A DNA stretch of 64,000 nt from Perca fluviatilis (taxonomy: Eukaryota > Chordata > Actinopteri > Perciformes > Percidae). The stretch is taken from positions 36,593,513-36,657,512 of the forward strand of contig NC_053122.1 in NCBI RefSeq assembly GCF_010015445.1, written 5' to 3'. Position numbers and translations under genes: made by a program. The first letter of the stretch is position 1. Each line of letters begins with the position of its first letter. Shown piece by piece: positions 1-34,640 of this stretch. The notes under the pieces were generated by a model, which saw nothing but the letters and a program-made list of their open reading frames with translations, ran no database searches and was not told where the DNA came from.

Positions 1-679
1 CCTGTTTTGAAAATCCCCGTACAAGCAGTGAAAGGGGCCTGCAGGTGCCCTTTCTTTTTTTGAAGTTTGAGTTTCTGTAGACTGTAGGTCTTTAGGGCAA
101 CAACTTATGATTATTTTCATTGTCGATAAGTCTGTCGAATATTTTCTCAATTAGTTGTTTGGTCTATAAAATTTCAGAAAATGGTGAAAAAATGTGGATC
201 AGTGTTTCCCAAAAAGCCCAAGATGACGTATTCAAATGTCCTGTTTTGTCCACAACTCAAAGATATTAGAAACTAGAACAATATTCACATTCAAGAAGCT
301 GGAATCAGAGTTTTGACTTATTGTTCCTAAAAAGTGACTTGGACGAATTAATCGATTAATCTTTGTAGCGCTATAGATCCCCCCCCCCCCCCCCCAGCCC
401 TGAAAGAAATCCCCCGCCCATACTACATTGATTCTAAACAAACTGCTGTTACAGTGCAGAAGGCAAAACGTCTCTGAAAACACCTATCAGATGCTCGGTG
501 TTGAAACTAATGTTGACTCGCCGTTTTTGTTTGATTCATTTCATTTCATTTCATTTAGTCGGTGACAGAAAGTAGCGCACTGTTGCGGATTGTTATTTTT
601 AACGAGGTTACACAATAATCGGGTTTTGTGTTGGTCGTGCAGCCTCTAACTGACTCGCCCTTCTTCTCTTTCATCCCAG
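1..679 (+). other. kif5b intron 1 (3' part)
   Basis: Non-coding sequence before the exon 2 acceptor. It holds a C-homopolymer of about 17 at 379-395 and a short (TCATT)n run at 535-557. The polypyrimidine-rich acceptor ends in CAG at 677-679. No coding exon of kif5b or another gene is visible; exon 1 must be upstream. Confidence 0.7.
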
Positions 680-24084
<23,405 letters not shown>

Positions 24085-24679
24085 GATCAAATCCACTCCT
24101 TGTTTTCAGGGAGCTAACCAGACCATGTGCTGGGACCAGAGAAGGAAACATTTAAAATGGCAGCTCTAGTGACCGTAAAGAACCAAGATACTCTGCTCTA
24201 GAAACATTTCTTATTCTAGGTTATCCTTCATCTAATGACTCCAGTATGGTTCTGGACGGAGGCCTTTGTTACACGTCATCCCACCCCCTTTATTTCTCTT
24301 CATGTTTCCTGTCTACATCGCCATTGTAAACCATCCAGTTAAGGCAAAATGCCTCACCAAAAAAAAAAGAATGAGAGCATACGTTTTAAGTTGTTTAAGT
24401 TGCACGTTTTTGGTGTTAACTGCATCTGCTGACTACAGAGTGAACCACACGAATATAAAATAGCTATAGTTGTATAGCAGCTTTTTAAAACATGGAGTTA
24501 ACAAACTCAACAAACTTCACAGAATTAGAAATAAGACTAACATGAGACTAAAACAATCAAAAGTTACAACTTGCACAACGATATGGACAAAAACAACACT
24601 AAATGAAGTTTTGAAAAATGCAATAATCAAATACTTTGAAAGAATTCTACACTGATTAAACCGACACCTCAGTCATCAC

Positions 24680-25130
24680 TAGGGTTGGCTATCTGACACC
24701 GGTGCTAAAACGATACTTTTAAAACGGTGCCGGTGCCTGAACCGATACTTTAAAAACAATTGAGTAATAGGGTATTTTACAATAACTTTGAATGCACCCA
24801 CGAGGCAGTGAACGCACCGTCTGTGTTGTTTTTCCGACAGCTGCAGACTGCTTAACGTCCCGCTGTTGGAATCTTCTCCAGTGAACTACAGACACCCTTT
24901 ACACCGTAGCTCTCAGCATTTTAACCGTGTTTAATCCAGCTGCTAGCTAGTGCTAGGCTAACGTTACCTGCTGTTGAGTGTAACGCTAACTAGCTTCACG
25001 TGCAGCGATGCTCCTGTTGCTGCTAACGTCCGTTTCAGAGCATCAGAGCAGCGCAGAAGGCATTTCAGTGGCACCGAAATCTGTGTTGCACTGGTGCCGT
25101 ATTAGCACCGGCTTTTAGTACCCAACTCTA
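24680..25130. mobile_element. hAT-type MITE (intron 25)
   Basis: TAGGGTTGGCTATC and TAGTACCCAACTCTA are the ends. Flanks GTCATCAC and GGCATCAC match at 7 of 8 positions. Repeated 'ccggtgc' motifs; related sequence is found at 38284-38420. Confidence 0.7.
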
Positions 25131-25289
25131 GGCATCACATGATCGTTCATATCAAATATTAGTAGTACAAGAATGTCTTTAATCAGTTTGGGATCCAGTT
25201 TTTAGTGTACATGTGGTGTTGTTCAGATTTTTCCATACGTAGGAGTCACATGAATGCAACATCTGCCTGCTCTGTGTTTGGTGTGTGTT

Positions 25290-25345
25290 TGGTGTGTGTT
25301 TGGTGTGTGTTTGGGTGTGTGTGTGTGTGTGTGTGTGTGTCTGTG
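25290..25345. repeat. (GT)n microsatellite before the last kif5b exon
   Basis: GTGTGTTTG tandem units followed by about 15 GT repeats. It lies 45 nt upstream of the 25390-25391 AG acceptor. Confidence 0.85.
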
Positions 25346-25588
25346 TGTGTCGTCTGCACTCACTACATCCTTTCTTTCTGTGTGTCTGCAGCTGAGGAGC
25401 AGCGGGGATAGAAGGACGACGCCACTGAAGAAGCCAATATCAACCCCCCTCCTCGCCCCCCCTCCAACCCGTCATTCCATTACAGCGAACCGGCTTCTCC
25501 TCGCTGCTTTGGAGCCCCGAAGGAGTTTCTGAATTATAAATATATATATATAAATATTCCTGGCCTGTACAGCTCCAGTCCCCCCCCC

Positions 25589-25621
<33 letters not shown>

Positions 25622-26226
25622 TCACTCACTCCCCCCACTTCTCATCATGACTTATCGGATTTCTCGTACTGAATATATATTAAAAAAAAAAGGAGTCTAA
25701 AAATGTAATTTTAAATTTAAAAAAGGGCAAGGTAATATTCGTATCCACCCCGGAAACCAAACGCAGTCTTGAGCACGGCCTCGGCGGGCGAAATGGGCGA
25801 ACCCCTCAAACGTGCCGCGTCAGTTTTGGCTTTTGGATTTTGCACAGTCTGTCGTCACGCGTCGTCGCCGTGCGAGTAGTTTGCGCCCCGTGCCACGCTG
25901 AATGGTCTTCGGCTAAAGCGAGATCCGGAAACCCCCCAAAAAACATAAACCAACTAATGAAAAAAACCCAACCTGAAATCTAGACCCTGCCACGAGAAAT
26001 AGCTTCTAGGCTAACCTCTGTACATTTCACCGTAACTATTATCGGTTGTTAACCACACTTTTCTCTGAAATAGATTTGACATGCTACTTAAAGGAAGAAA
26101 AAAACAAAAAAAAATGACAAAAAAAAACTGTATGGTTTTTGAATTGACTAGATGGCGTCGAGCACTACTGTTCTGTCCGCTCTTCTTGTACAGATGTAAA
26201 ATTGGCACAACTGCACACGCTTCCCT

Positions 26227-26290
26227 AGAGAGAGAGAGAGAGAGAGAGAGGGAGGGAGGGAGGGAGGGAGGGAGGGAGAGAGGGAGAGAG
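26227..26290. repeat. (GA)n/(GGGA)n repeat in 3' UTR
   Basis: Purine-only tract of AGAG then GGAG units on the + strand. Confidence 0.9.
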
Positions 26291-27305
26291 CTGTATGGGA
26301 ACGGCAGGGGGAACGGCTAAAAAGAAGGATTCCAAAAAAAACAAATCGTAAAGCCACGACGTGCAACGGTGTACTGTAGATGTATTTAACTGAATACCTG
26401 TGGAGGCCAACTGTTTTTATCATTAAGTTAAAAATCCAAACCTATACTCGTTCATTGGTGACTTCATGAGAAGGTCGAAGAAGAAATGTAGAAGGAAGGA
26501 AGAGAGTGATCCGGTTGACACGACGCACTTCCACCTATTCTGTTTTTAGCCTTTGCTAAGTAGCTCACGTACTGTTTTTACTTCTCTCGGTGGTTGAGAA
26601 TGCTGTGTTGACGGGCGCTGCTGATGTCTCTCTGCACATTGGAGCACACGGTCAGAAGGCATAGACTGAGACATGGCCCCACCCGATGCTCGTCCTGTCC
26701 CGGGGCAGGGGGTCGTTGTCACTCGCTCTTCTCCAGGACCTTTTTATCGTTGTACCGGTTTGATCCCTGCCCTATCATTGTTTGTTCTTTTCTTCCAAGG
26801 TTGCCTCGCCTCCGTTTTCTCTTTTTGATTGTTTTTTTTTTCCTCTTCCCTCCCACACCCGTTTTGTTGTTGTCATTTCTTTATAGATTTAGGATCTGTA
26901 TCTGTACATGCCCCCATTTGGTTGTAAATTTGTTTTTGCTTGGTTTTATGTACTGTATCTCTTTCATGGTTCCATAGATCATTTAGATGCATATTTGAAG
27001 TGGTGCGGCAGGGGGGGGGGTATCAGTCGACGGGTCAGACGCTTGCCGCTGATCAGCCAGTCAGGAGGGCAGGGTGTGAAATTGCACAACAATCTTCTGA
27101 CGTCATCTGGAGGGGCTTATTTAACTTGATCTAGTCAGGGGTGTAGGATTTATTGTATGTTTTATTGTCTTTGTTGTGTTTTTAATTCCCACCACAGCTA
27201 TTTTTTTTTCTTTTTTCTTCAACCCTGTGAAGCCCCTCTGCATCGGCAAAGAGCTTGTCGCGATTGTAACCCCGGCGTGAGAACACTAACATCTCGTGCA
27301 AGTGC

Positions 27306-27311
27306 AATAAA
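27306..27311 (+). terminator. Candidate kif5b polyadenylation signal AATAAA
   Basis: AATAAA in the context GTGCAATAAACTGTAAAAGC, about 1.9 kb after the exon 26 acceptor. It is followed by GT-containing sequence. No conservation data available here. Confidence 0.55.
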
Positions 27312-27529
27312 CTGTAAAAGCCAGTGTAGAGCAGCGAGCAGGGCGTGCTGGCAGTGGGAATCCTGTCACATGGAGTCCATCGTCCTGCCCTTCTGTCACC
27401 GCTAACTTGGTTCTCAGTGTATTTTTTTTCTCATCGAGGGCTGCAAGGTTGCCATTTCAACAGCAAACAAAAAAGATGAAACATGACACAGCAGTTTTTC
27501 TGGAGCATATTCTAAGATAAGGCCGGCTA

Positions 27530-28065
27530 CACACCGGCTGTGTGGCGTTGCCTAACCCTTTCCACCCCAGAAAGGTGTCTGACGCGGCGCTGCTGCTGCT
27601 AGCCTTGTCTGGACACATGGATGTTTCCCATTGATAAAATGAAATACCATGTTAAACATAAACATATACTGATCTGATTACAGCAAAGACAACATTGGCA
27701 GTATTGACGGCAAAATAGGCTACAGAATATTTCCTTCTGTATTGACAGGTGCAATATTAGAATTCTTTTTTTTTTAATTACATTTATATCTGGATTTATA
27801 TCAAAACCTAGAGACTTTCTAACATGTCATTTATTAATATGCATTTGTGTCTAAATAACATATAAACATCTTTTCCTATTCTATTTTGCCTGGAAACACT
27901 TCCAACACGCTTGCGTTTCGTGAAAGTTTTTGGCGTTGGTTCTATTTCTAGCAGGCGCGCGTCACGCAGGCAGTGTGCGAGCTCTAACCTGTTACCATGG
28001 GAGCCGAAATAAGAACGGACACGCCACGCAGCTGACACGCCACGCAGCCAGCGTGTAGCCGGCCT
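27530..28065. mobile_element. MITE with GGCCGGCTACAC ends (intergenic)
   Basis: GGCCGGCTACACACCGGCTG at 27531 and its imperfect complement ending GTGTAGCCGGCC at 28064 are the termini. Subterminal GTGGCGTTGC pairs with GACACGCCAC. Non-coding. Confidence 0.7.
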
Positions 28066-29050
28066 AAGAGGATCTCGGACTCTACTCCCTGTAGGTGACG
28101 AGAGGGGGACCCTTTACTATCCAGTGCAGTAGTAGATATTTAAATTAGAATATAAAGAGAAGGGTTTTACAAATGCAAAGTAAAGAAACTTTTTACTGCA
28201 AACTCCATGATCAGTGGAACGGATCTAGCCTGAAGGGAGGTCTTTATCTGAGACGATGTCCTACTAAAACTTTCCCTCTTCTTACCAGAAAAGTGGAGTT
28301 TAATAGCACTTCTTCACAATACCTGCACTCGGAACAACACTCCATACGTGGCTGTTTTTTGGTTTGTCGACGGCAAATAATTTTTCGGAGTAATAATTAA
28401 CTTTCTGCAAGCTGCCGGGTGGAGCGGCTCCCCTGTTATCTACACCAGGACAGTGTTCGGTGTCTTATCGAGTTGCTTTATTCCCTCTGTGTGATCTTCT
28501 AGATTAGTTAAACATGGACCTCAAAATGTTTATCCTTTGACCTTCCACCAAAACTGGATATGAAATGGGAATACTAGTTAATGAAATAAAAAATAAAAAA
28601 AAGGCAAAAGACTATTTGAGGTGTTTATCTTCATTGGATTTTGCATTCATTCTAAATTCCAAACAAAACCAAGTGTAGTCACTTTTGTTTTTTTTATTAC
28701 TGTGTAATAGTTGGGTCAACTTTTTAAAAGGACAAGTGTTTGAGGCTCCATCAGTGGACAAGGGTACTGGATCATTCCTGGAGAACTGGGGCACAAATAG
28801 CAGGGGCTCTGACACGGACAAAGATGGGAAGTTCATGAGATCACAGTTGTGGATTGATTGCATGATGTAAATGTATGTGTGATTAAATAATTATGAGAAA
28901 ACCCTTGCATCGGTCTCTCCCTTTCGCTGTGTTTGCTTTGTTTGAGATAATTGTTGAGCAAACAGCCTTTTAATGCTGAAGTGGTATCGCGCTCACAAGT
29001 GGATTTTCTGAAATCTGATAGCGTTAATCTTATGAAAGGGGGGGGGGGAT
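28066..29050. other. Intergenic sequence between kif5b and arhgap12
   Basis: No exon, RNA gene or clear element ends seen. Contains A-rich 28580-28605 and a G-run at 29039-29049. Confidence 0.4.
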
Positions 29051-29099
29051 TATATTTCTGTGTACACTTGGTCTGGGACTGTTTGGTGTGGAAGAGCTC

Positions 29100-29645
29100 T
29101 AATGCCTTGCCCAGAGCCTTGACCTCAACCCAGGGGCGATTCTAGGATCAGACCTTTAGGGGGGCTCAGAGAATGAGAATGTGCTAAATCAGTAATTTCA
29201 CTGGATAACAATGACTATATGCATGTATTATTATAAAAGAGGATACATGCAAAATATTGAACATATGAAAAAAACTACAAAAGTTCCTTTAAGGACTACC
29301 AGAATCAAATGAATTGATAATGAGGTGTAAACAATAAATACATTATTTTATTTTATTTATTTATTTTTTATTTAAACTTTCCTTGGTTGGGTTCCAGGTG
29401 CATAGCATTGGCGACAGCGACGCGGGATATTAAACCTGTTTCTTTGGACCTGTAATTGTCCTCTGTCACTAACAGACACATTTACAAACTCTAACTTGAA
29501 GCACTAAAATGGATTTTTATTGTAATTTTTAGGGGGGGCTGAGTTGAAATTTAAGGGGGCTTGAGCCCCCCTAAAAAGGGTCTAAAATCGCCACTGCCTT
29601 AACCCCATCCAACACATCTGGAATGAACTGGAACTAAATAGTCAT
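29100..29645 (+). pseudogene. Tc1-like transposase fragment split by an hAT element
   Basis: Joining the flanks of the 29131-29596 insertion gives, in one frame, CLAQSLDLNPIQHIWNELEL. This is the (D)LNPIEH-W-like motif of Tc1 transposases. Only this short stretch is readable. Confidence 0.65.
29131..29596. mobile_element. hAT-type MITE inside a Tc1-like fragment
   Basis: CAGGGGCGATTCTAG and CTAAAATCGCCACTG are the ends. Flanking CCTCAACC and CCTTAACC match 7 of 8 and lie in the interrupted transposase reading frame. 466 bp with G-runs, non-coding. Confidence 0.8.
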
Positions 29646-30539
29646 TCTTTCAGCCAGGTCAAAAACTTCAATTAATGCTTAAACCTGAGCTAATATTTAT
29701 GAATAATAATGTTGGTATGTACCAGTCGAGGATAGTTTTTGGGGAGAAGTGGGATTTTCAAATTGCTTAGTTTTACGACAATATTGTTAAGAGACCATAT
29801 GGAGATCTGTGTGTGCGTTCGTTCCCAGGCATCCGCGGGTGGAAGTAGTGACCTCACCACTCCGTACGTATATTCAATTGCGTTTTCACGGTTCCACAGA
29901 TGTCCGACTGCCCGAAAAGATGAAATGTTTCCCCCAATGACGTTTGAATAATAATAATAACCCTCTTAGGACTACGTACAACCTTTTTTGGCCTATGGTA
30001 CAAGAAAAAAAGAAAGAAAAAAAGTGAAACAAACATTTGAAAAGTTCTCATATTTATTTAGTTTGACAGAAGTTAAACAAAATAAATAATGTTTGGACCG
30101 TCATGTAGCCGTACTTCCAGTAAAACCGTCAGGTGGCGCTGTTTGAGTCCACACTTACTGACTGGAGGGCTCGAACCAGAGTACAAAATCAAACAGAGCG
30201 CTCACTCTGAATGTATTTCCGCTCCGAAAGGTATTTCCGCTCCGAACATGGAGCTCCCCTTTAATGAGTTAATGCCATCCATGCTTAACGGCAACACATT
30301 AACAAACGTGTTGTGTTAGCAGTTAAAAAAACAAACACATTTATTGTTGCTTAAAATATCGGGTCTAGTGTCTCTGCGCCAGAATGATCACTTATTGCAC
30401 AATGCACCCCCACCCACACACTGTATGGGTCAGTACAGTACAACCCCCCCCCCAACAGGTATCTGCTAACGAAGGCGAGTCAGAGATTTGGTCCTGGAAA
30501 ACATTTAGAGTGATATATCTTTTCAATAGACGATCTTTG

Positions 30540-30806
30540 CTCATGTGTAGTTGCCAAAGTTGTCAGGGCAGGCGTGAGTGCACGGGAGCGAGCACTGCTG
30601 CTGCCGCTGTGGATTACACCGGCCCGGGAAGAGCAGGAGAGATAGGAGCGCCGCTATCCGACAGACCTGACAAGTAACGTTAGTTAACCACTTTCACAGA
30701 GTGGTCGGTCCGCACAAGAGTTGGCGAGAATTGAAACTCATCTCAGGAGCATTGGAGCGCGTTTTCCCCCTTTTTCTCCACGGAGCGTCCCACACCAGTA
30801 AAGAAG
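30540..30806 (+). promoter_or_regulatory. arhgap12: Probable arhgap12 promoter region and first non-coding exon
   Basis: Marked rise in GC and CpG compared with the flanks (for example 'gggagcgagcactgctgctg' and 'ccggcccgggaag'). There are no transposon ends, and AAG|GTACGT at 30804-30812 is a strong donor. It lies upstream on the same strand as the arhgap12 start exon at 43262, which has an acceptor and a 5' UTR and so needs an upstream exon. The TSS is not resolved. Inferred from position and composition, not from homology. Confidence 0.5.
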
Positions 30807-31468
30807 GTACGTTAAGGTGCGGATCTTTGACTGCGGCGGCAGTGTTCTGGACACCGAGGAATGTTTAGCAGAAAAGCTAATTAGCTTGCTAACGTTAGCG
30901 CCAGATTAGCTCCTGTAAAATCAAGACAGACGCCCACGCAAGAGCTGTAACGTTAATGTTGAAATCACAACACGGGCATAACCGTCAAAGGTAAGACTTT
31001 TACACCCTCGCTGAAAGTGGCCAAAAGTATTCCCATAGCTAATTAAGTTTAGAGGAATGTTGTACAAATAACCTGGAACCGTAAAGTGAACTAATCCCCG
31101 TAGGAATAACGTTAACTAGCTAAAGAAGTAGTAGCTATCATATAATATCAGCACTAGCGCCTGACTGACTGTTTGTTTTGTTCCATCGAGTTGCTGTTAA
31201 GCAGCTAGCTCGATAACGCAGACAGACATGTGTGAGTAAATGTTTGGCAGTGTGTTAACTTCACTATCTGTCAGCAGTAACATGAACCTGTCAAGGTGCA
31301 GCACGGAGCGGCTCATTTCAATGTGGTAACGTTGAATCATAATGCATGGAAGCACTAATGTTAGGGCTGGGCAATATATCGATATTGTATCGATATCGTG
31401 ATATGAGACTAGATATGGTCTTAGTAATATCGTGATATGACACAAGAGTTGTCTTTTACTTGTTTTAA

Positions 31469-32839
31469 AGGTCCCATGACATGGTGCTCTTTGGATGCTT
31501 TAGTGGTCCCCAAATACTGTATCTGAAGTCTCTTTTATATAGACCTTAATGGTCCCCTAATACTGTATCTGAAGTCTCTTTTATATAGACCTTAGTGGTC
31601 CCCTAATACTGTATCTGAAGTCTCTTTTATATAGACCTTAATGGTCCCCTAATACTGTATCTGAAGTCTCTTTATATAGACCTTAGTGGTCCCCTAATAC
31701 TGTATCTGAAGTCTCTTTTATATAGGCCTTAGTGGTCCCCTAATACTGTATCTGAAGTCTCTTTTATATAGACCTTAGTGGTCCCCTAATACTGTATCTG
31801 AAGTCTCTTTTATATAGACCTTAGTGGTCCCCTAATACTGAAGTCTCTTTCCCGAAATTCAGCCTTGGTAAGGCAAGGCAAGGTAGCTTTATTTGTATAG
31901 CACATTTCAGCAACAGGGCAATTCAAAGTGCTTTACATAAAACATTAAAGAGCAGAAAGAAAACAATTTAAAACAATTTAAAAACCTTAATAAACAAATT
32001 AAAAACATTAAAAGACAAGAATAAAATTGAAAGTGCAGTATAAGAAATTAAAGTTAATAAAATAGATTATTTAAAGAAAAGCAACATCAAAAAGATAGGT
32101 CTTTAGCTTAGATTTAAAACAACTGAGAGTTGGAGCGGACCTACAGGTTTCTGAGAGTTTGTTCCAAATATGTGGAGCATAAAAACTGAACGCTGCTTCC
32201 CCCTGTTTAGTTCTGACTCTGGGGACAACAAGTAGACCTGTCCCAGACGACCTGAGAGGTCTGGGTGGGTCATAATGTAGTAGCAGATCAGAAATGTATT
32301 TTGGCCCTAAACCGTTTAGTGATTTATAAACCAGTAAAAGTATTTTGAAATCAATTCTTTGAGGCACTGGAAGCCAGTGTAGAGACTTCAGTACTGGAGT
32401 GATGTGATCTACTTTCTTGGTCTTAGTGAGGACTCGAGCAGCAGCGTTCTGGACTGTCTTTGATCCAGAATTCCAGCCACTAGAGCCAGTCCCACAATGA
32501 GCTTTCCTTAGGATGTGCCATTTCTGTGTCTGTAGCTATTGCCACTTTTCTCGTTTGAAAGCCTTGATGTCTCTCTCTCTCTCTCATGGGTGGGCCAAAT
32601 TCTCTGGGCGGGCAAAGCAGAGAAAGGGGAGGTAACCTTGCTCTTTATGACCTCATAAGGAGAAGATTCCAGATCGGCCCATCTGAGCTTTCATTTTCTC
32701 AAAGGCAGAGCAGGATACCCAGGGCTCGGTTTACACCTATCACCATCTCTAGCCACTGGGCGACCATAGGCAGGCTGGGGGAACGCATATTAATGTTAAA
32801 AAACCTCATAAAGTGACATTTTCATGCCATGGGACCTTT
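31469..32839. mobile_element. TTAA-inserted element with 62-bp internal repeats, copy 2
   Basis: Same ends as the copy at 19121-19743. Flanking TTAA at 31465-31468 and 32840-32843. It carries about seven 'tatagaccttagtggtcccc' tandem units (period near 62) and is itself split at 31869 by a LINE. Confidence 0.82.
31869..32465 (-). mobile_element. L2/Rex1-type LINE 3' fragment, 5'-truncated, inside the TTAA element
   Basis: Minus strand 32367-32071 encodes a 98-codon frame with QRIDFKILLLVYKSLNGLGP, YISDLLLHY and EAAFSFYAPHIWNKLSE, typical of the C-terminus of fish L2-type ORF2. The tail reads to the repeated 'ccttgcc' end at 31869-31885. Absence of this block in copy 1 defines its borders. 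Confidence 0.85.
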
Positions 32840-33000
32840 TTAAAGGCTTCATTACAGTAAAGTGATGTACTTTTCTGAACTTAACAGACTGTTCTATTAT
32901 TTGCCTTTTCCCCACTTAGACATTATGTCCACATTACTGATGATTATTTATCTAAAATCTAAGTGTGAAGATATTTTGTTAAAGCACCAATTGTGGCATT

Positions 33001-33100
33001 TGGTGTTTTAAGCCCCCAACGTCGTCTTCCAGGCAGCGCTGCATGGAAGGCACTAGGGATAGGCTAGGGTGAGGTGCCTTGAAGTCGACGTTGTGGTCCA
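33001..33100. repeat. Dispersed repeat fragment
   Basis: 'gtgttttaagcccccaacgtcgtcttccaggcag' matches, in reverse complement and imperfectly, 61365-61415. Family unknown. Confidence 0.45.
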
Positions 33101-33177
33101 TAAACGGTTTGGACAGCAAAAAATCACATAATAGTGTTTTCCCAAATGGTTGTGATGCAACATTTTGGTTAATTTAC

Positions 33178-33512
33178 TATGGGTGTAATGGTACATCGAT
33201 CCTCAATGATCCAATATTATCGATACAAAGTGAAAATATCAGGATGTGCCTTTTATTTTGAAATTCACACTTTATATTTATTGTTTTTTCATTTAAAAAA
33301 GAGTAGTTTGTTTTTAATTGTCTGGAAGCGCTCAGTAATGAAATTGTCAAATCCTATTTTAGTTGCTTTTTTGTAAATATGTATAAATGTACCTTGATTG
33401 TGTTAAATGGGCTTATGTATCACGGGGCAGACTTTGTGATAGCAGTAAATATCGTATAGTTGTCCAAAGAATCAATATCATATGGAGATAAAACGTGTGG
33501 TTTACATCCCTA
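33178..33512. mobile_element. MITE with TATGGGTGTAATGG ends
   Basis: TATGGGTGTAATGGTACATC at the left and GGTTTACATCCCTA at the right. AT-rich interior, no clear target duplication. Confidence 0.55.
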
Positions 33513-33657
33513 TTATTAACCAGTAAGTGTGAGTAGCAGGATTGACCGTATCACAGGGAGGTGATGTCACGTTGAATTGGATTTGTGACACTCCATCAAA
33601 CGCTGACACCTCCCGCCCCCCACCTGGCTCTGAACACATCCTTTTTGTGTGTTTTTG

Positions 33658-33879
33658 GGCGCTTTCACACCTGCCTCGTTAAGTTCAGTTGAATCGCACT
33701 AGAGTTCGTCTTCCCCCTTTGGCCAGGTGAGAACGTAGCAATCACACTCGGTTTCGCACCAAAATCGGACCAAACAAGCGCACCGAGACCTGCTTGAAGA
33801 GGTGGTCTCTGTACGCTTTCAGTCAAACTCTGGAGCGGTGCGTTTGTGGTGAGAATGTGATCCCACCTCAAACCGCACC

Positions 33880-33931
<52 letters not shown>

Positions 33932-34640
33932 TCCAGTCTGAGCTAATGTCTCCTGTAGACAGAGGGAAGTCTGAGTGACCATGTCTGATTATTTAAATAA
34001 GATGAGCTGGTTTGACCATGGAGATGCGAGAACTATGCACTAGTCCAGAACCCAGGGCCTTCTTCCTGTATTTACTTTCTTGCTCCCGCCTGCTACGCAT
34101 CCGACCAATAAGAGGAGTGAACATTCTTGCGTGATTCTTGGATTAGAGATGTTCCAATACCGGTACCAGTATCGATATCGGCTCCGATACTGCCTAAAAC
34201 GCTGGTATCGGTAAGTACTGGAGTTGATACACCGATCCGATACCACGTAATAAAGCCCTAAAGAAAATCTACGTTAAAGTAGTTAATTTATGTTCTTTTT
34301 CCGTTAGAACTGACTGTCAAACTGCATAATAAAAGAAAGTTCTGTGGCATTCAACAACAAAGATGGAAATAATATCACATCCATACAGGGATAGTAGTAT
34401 ACAGTTGTTAAAACATAATAAAATATATGACACACTGGTATCGGCTCAGTACTCGGTATCGGCCGATACGCAAGTTCAGGTATCGGTATCGGGAAGCAAA
34501 ACATTTTATCAGGCCATCTCTAGCTTGGATTTGTCCAGGTGTGAAACCAAACCGAACAAAGGGGGAAAGCGCTCCAAGTTTACAAACTCATCCAGTGATT
34601 GGGACCAGAGCAAACCAACTGTACCTTCAGATTCCCATTG
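33658..34640. mobile_element. MITE-like element (GGCGCTTTCACACCTG family) with (TA)24 and an hAT insertion
   Basis: Starts GGCGCTTTCACACCTG. Related sequence on the other side is CCAGGTGTGAAACC...GGGGGAAAGCGCTCC at about 34535-34575. It contains a (TA)24 run at 33883-33930 and the element at 34144-34522. Confidence 0.5.
34144..34522. mobile_element. hAT-type MITE inserted in the previous element
   Basis: TAGAGATGTTCCAATACC and CAGGCCATCTCTA ends. Flanks TCTTGGAT (34136-34143) and GCTTGGAT (34523-34530) agree at 7 of 8. The interior is rich in 'cggtatcg' motifs. Confidence 0.78.

Larger units (their letters stand above)
25392..27330 (+). other. kif5b: kif5b exon 26: last codon end and 3' UTR
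   Basis: Acceptor TGTCTGCAG at 25383-25391. The first bases C-TGA would finish the ORF if exon 25 is spliced. Then follow about 1.9 kb of non-coding sequence with (AC) at 25590-25618, (GA)/(GGGA) at 26228-26290 and T-rich stretches. AATAAA at 27306-27311 is the likely polyadenylation signal. Downstream AAATAAAAAATAAAA near 28583 is an alternative, less supported end. Confidence 0.7.
31373..33000. mobile_element. hAT-like element (TAGGGCTGGGCAATAT family) interrupted by nested insertions
   Basis: Left part 31373-31464 begins TTAGGGCTGGGCAATATATC. After the 31469-32839 insertion the same common fish repeat resumes ('aggcttcattacagtaaag' to about 33000). The right end is degraded or missing. 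Confidence 0.65.

Noticed and set aside
28580..28605. AAATAAAAAATAAAA as the kif5b poly(A) signal
   Set aside because: Lies beyond the MITE at 27530-28065; the AATAAA at 27306 gives a simpler 3' UTR. Kept only as an alternative.
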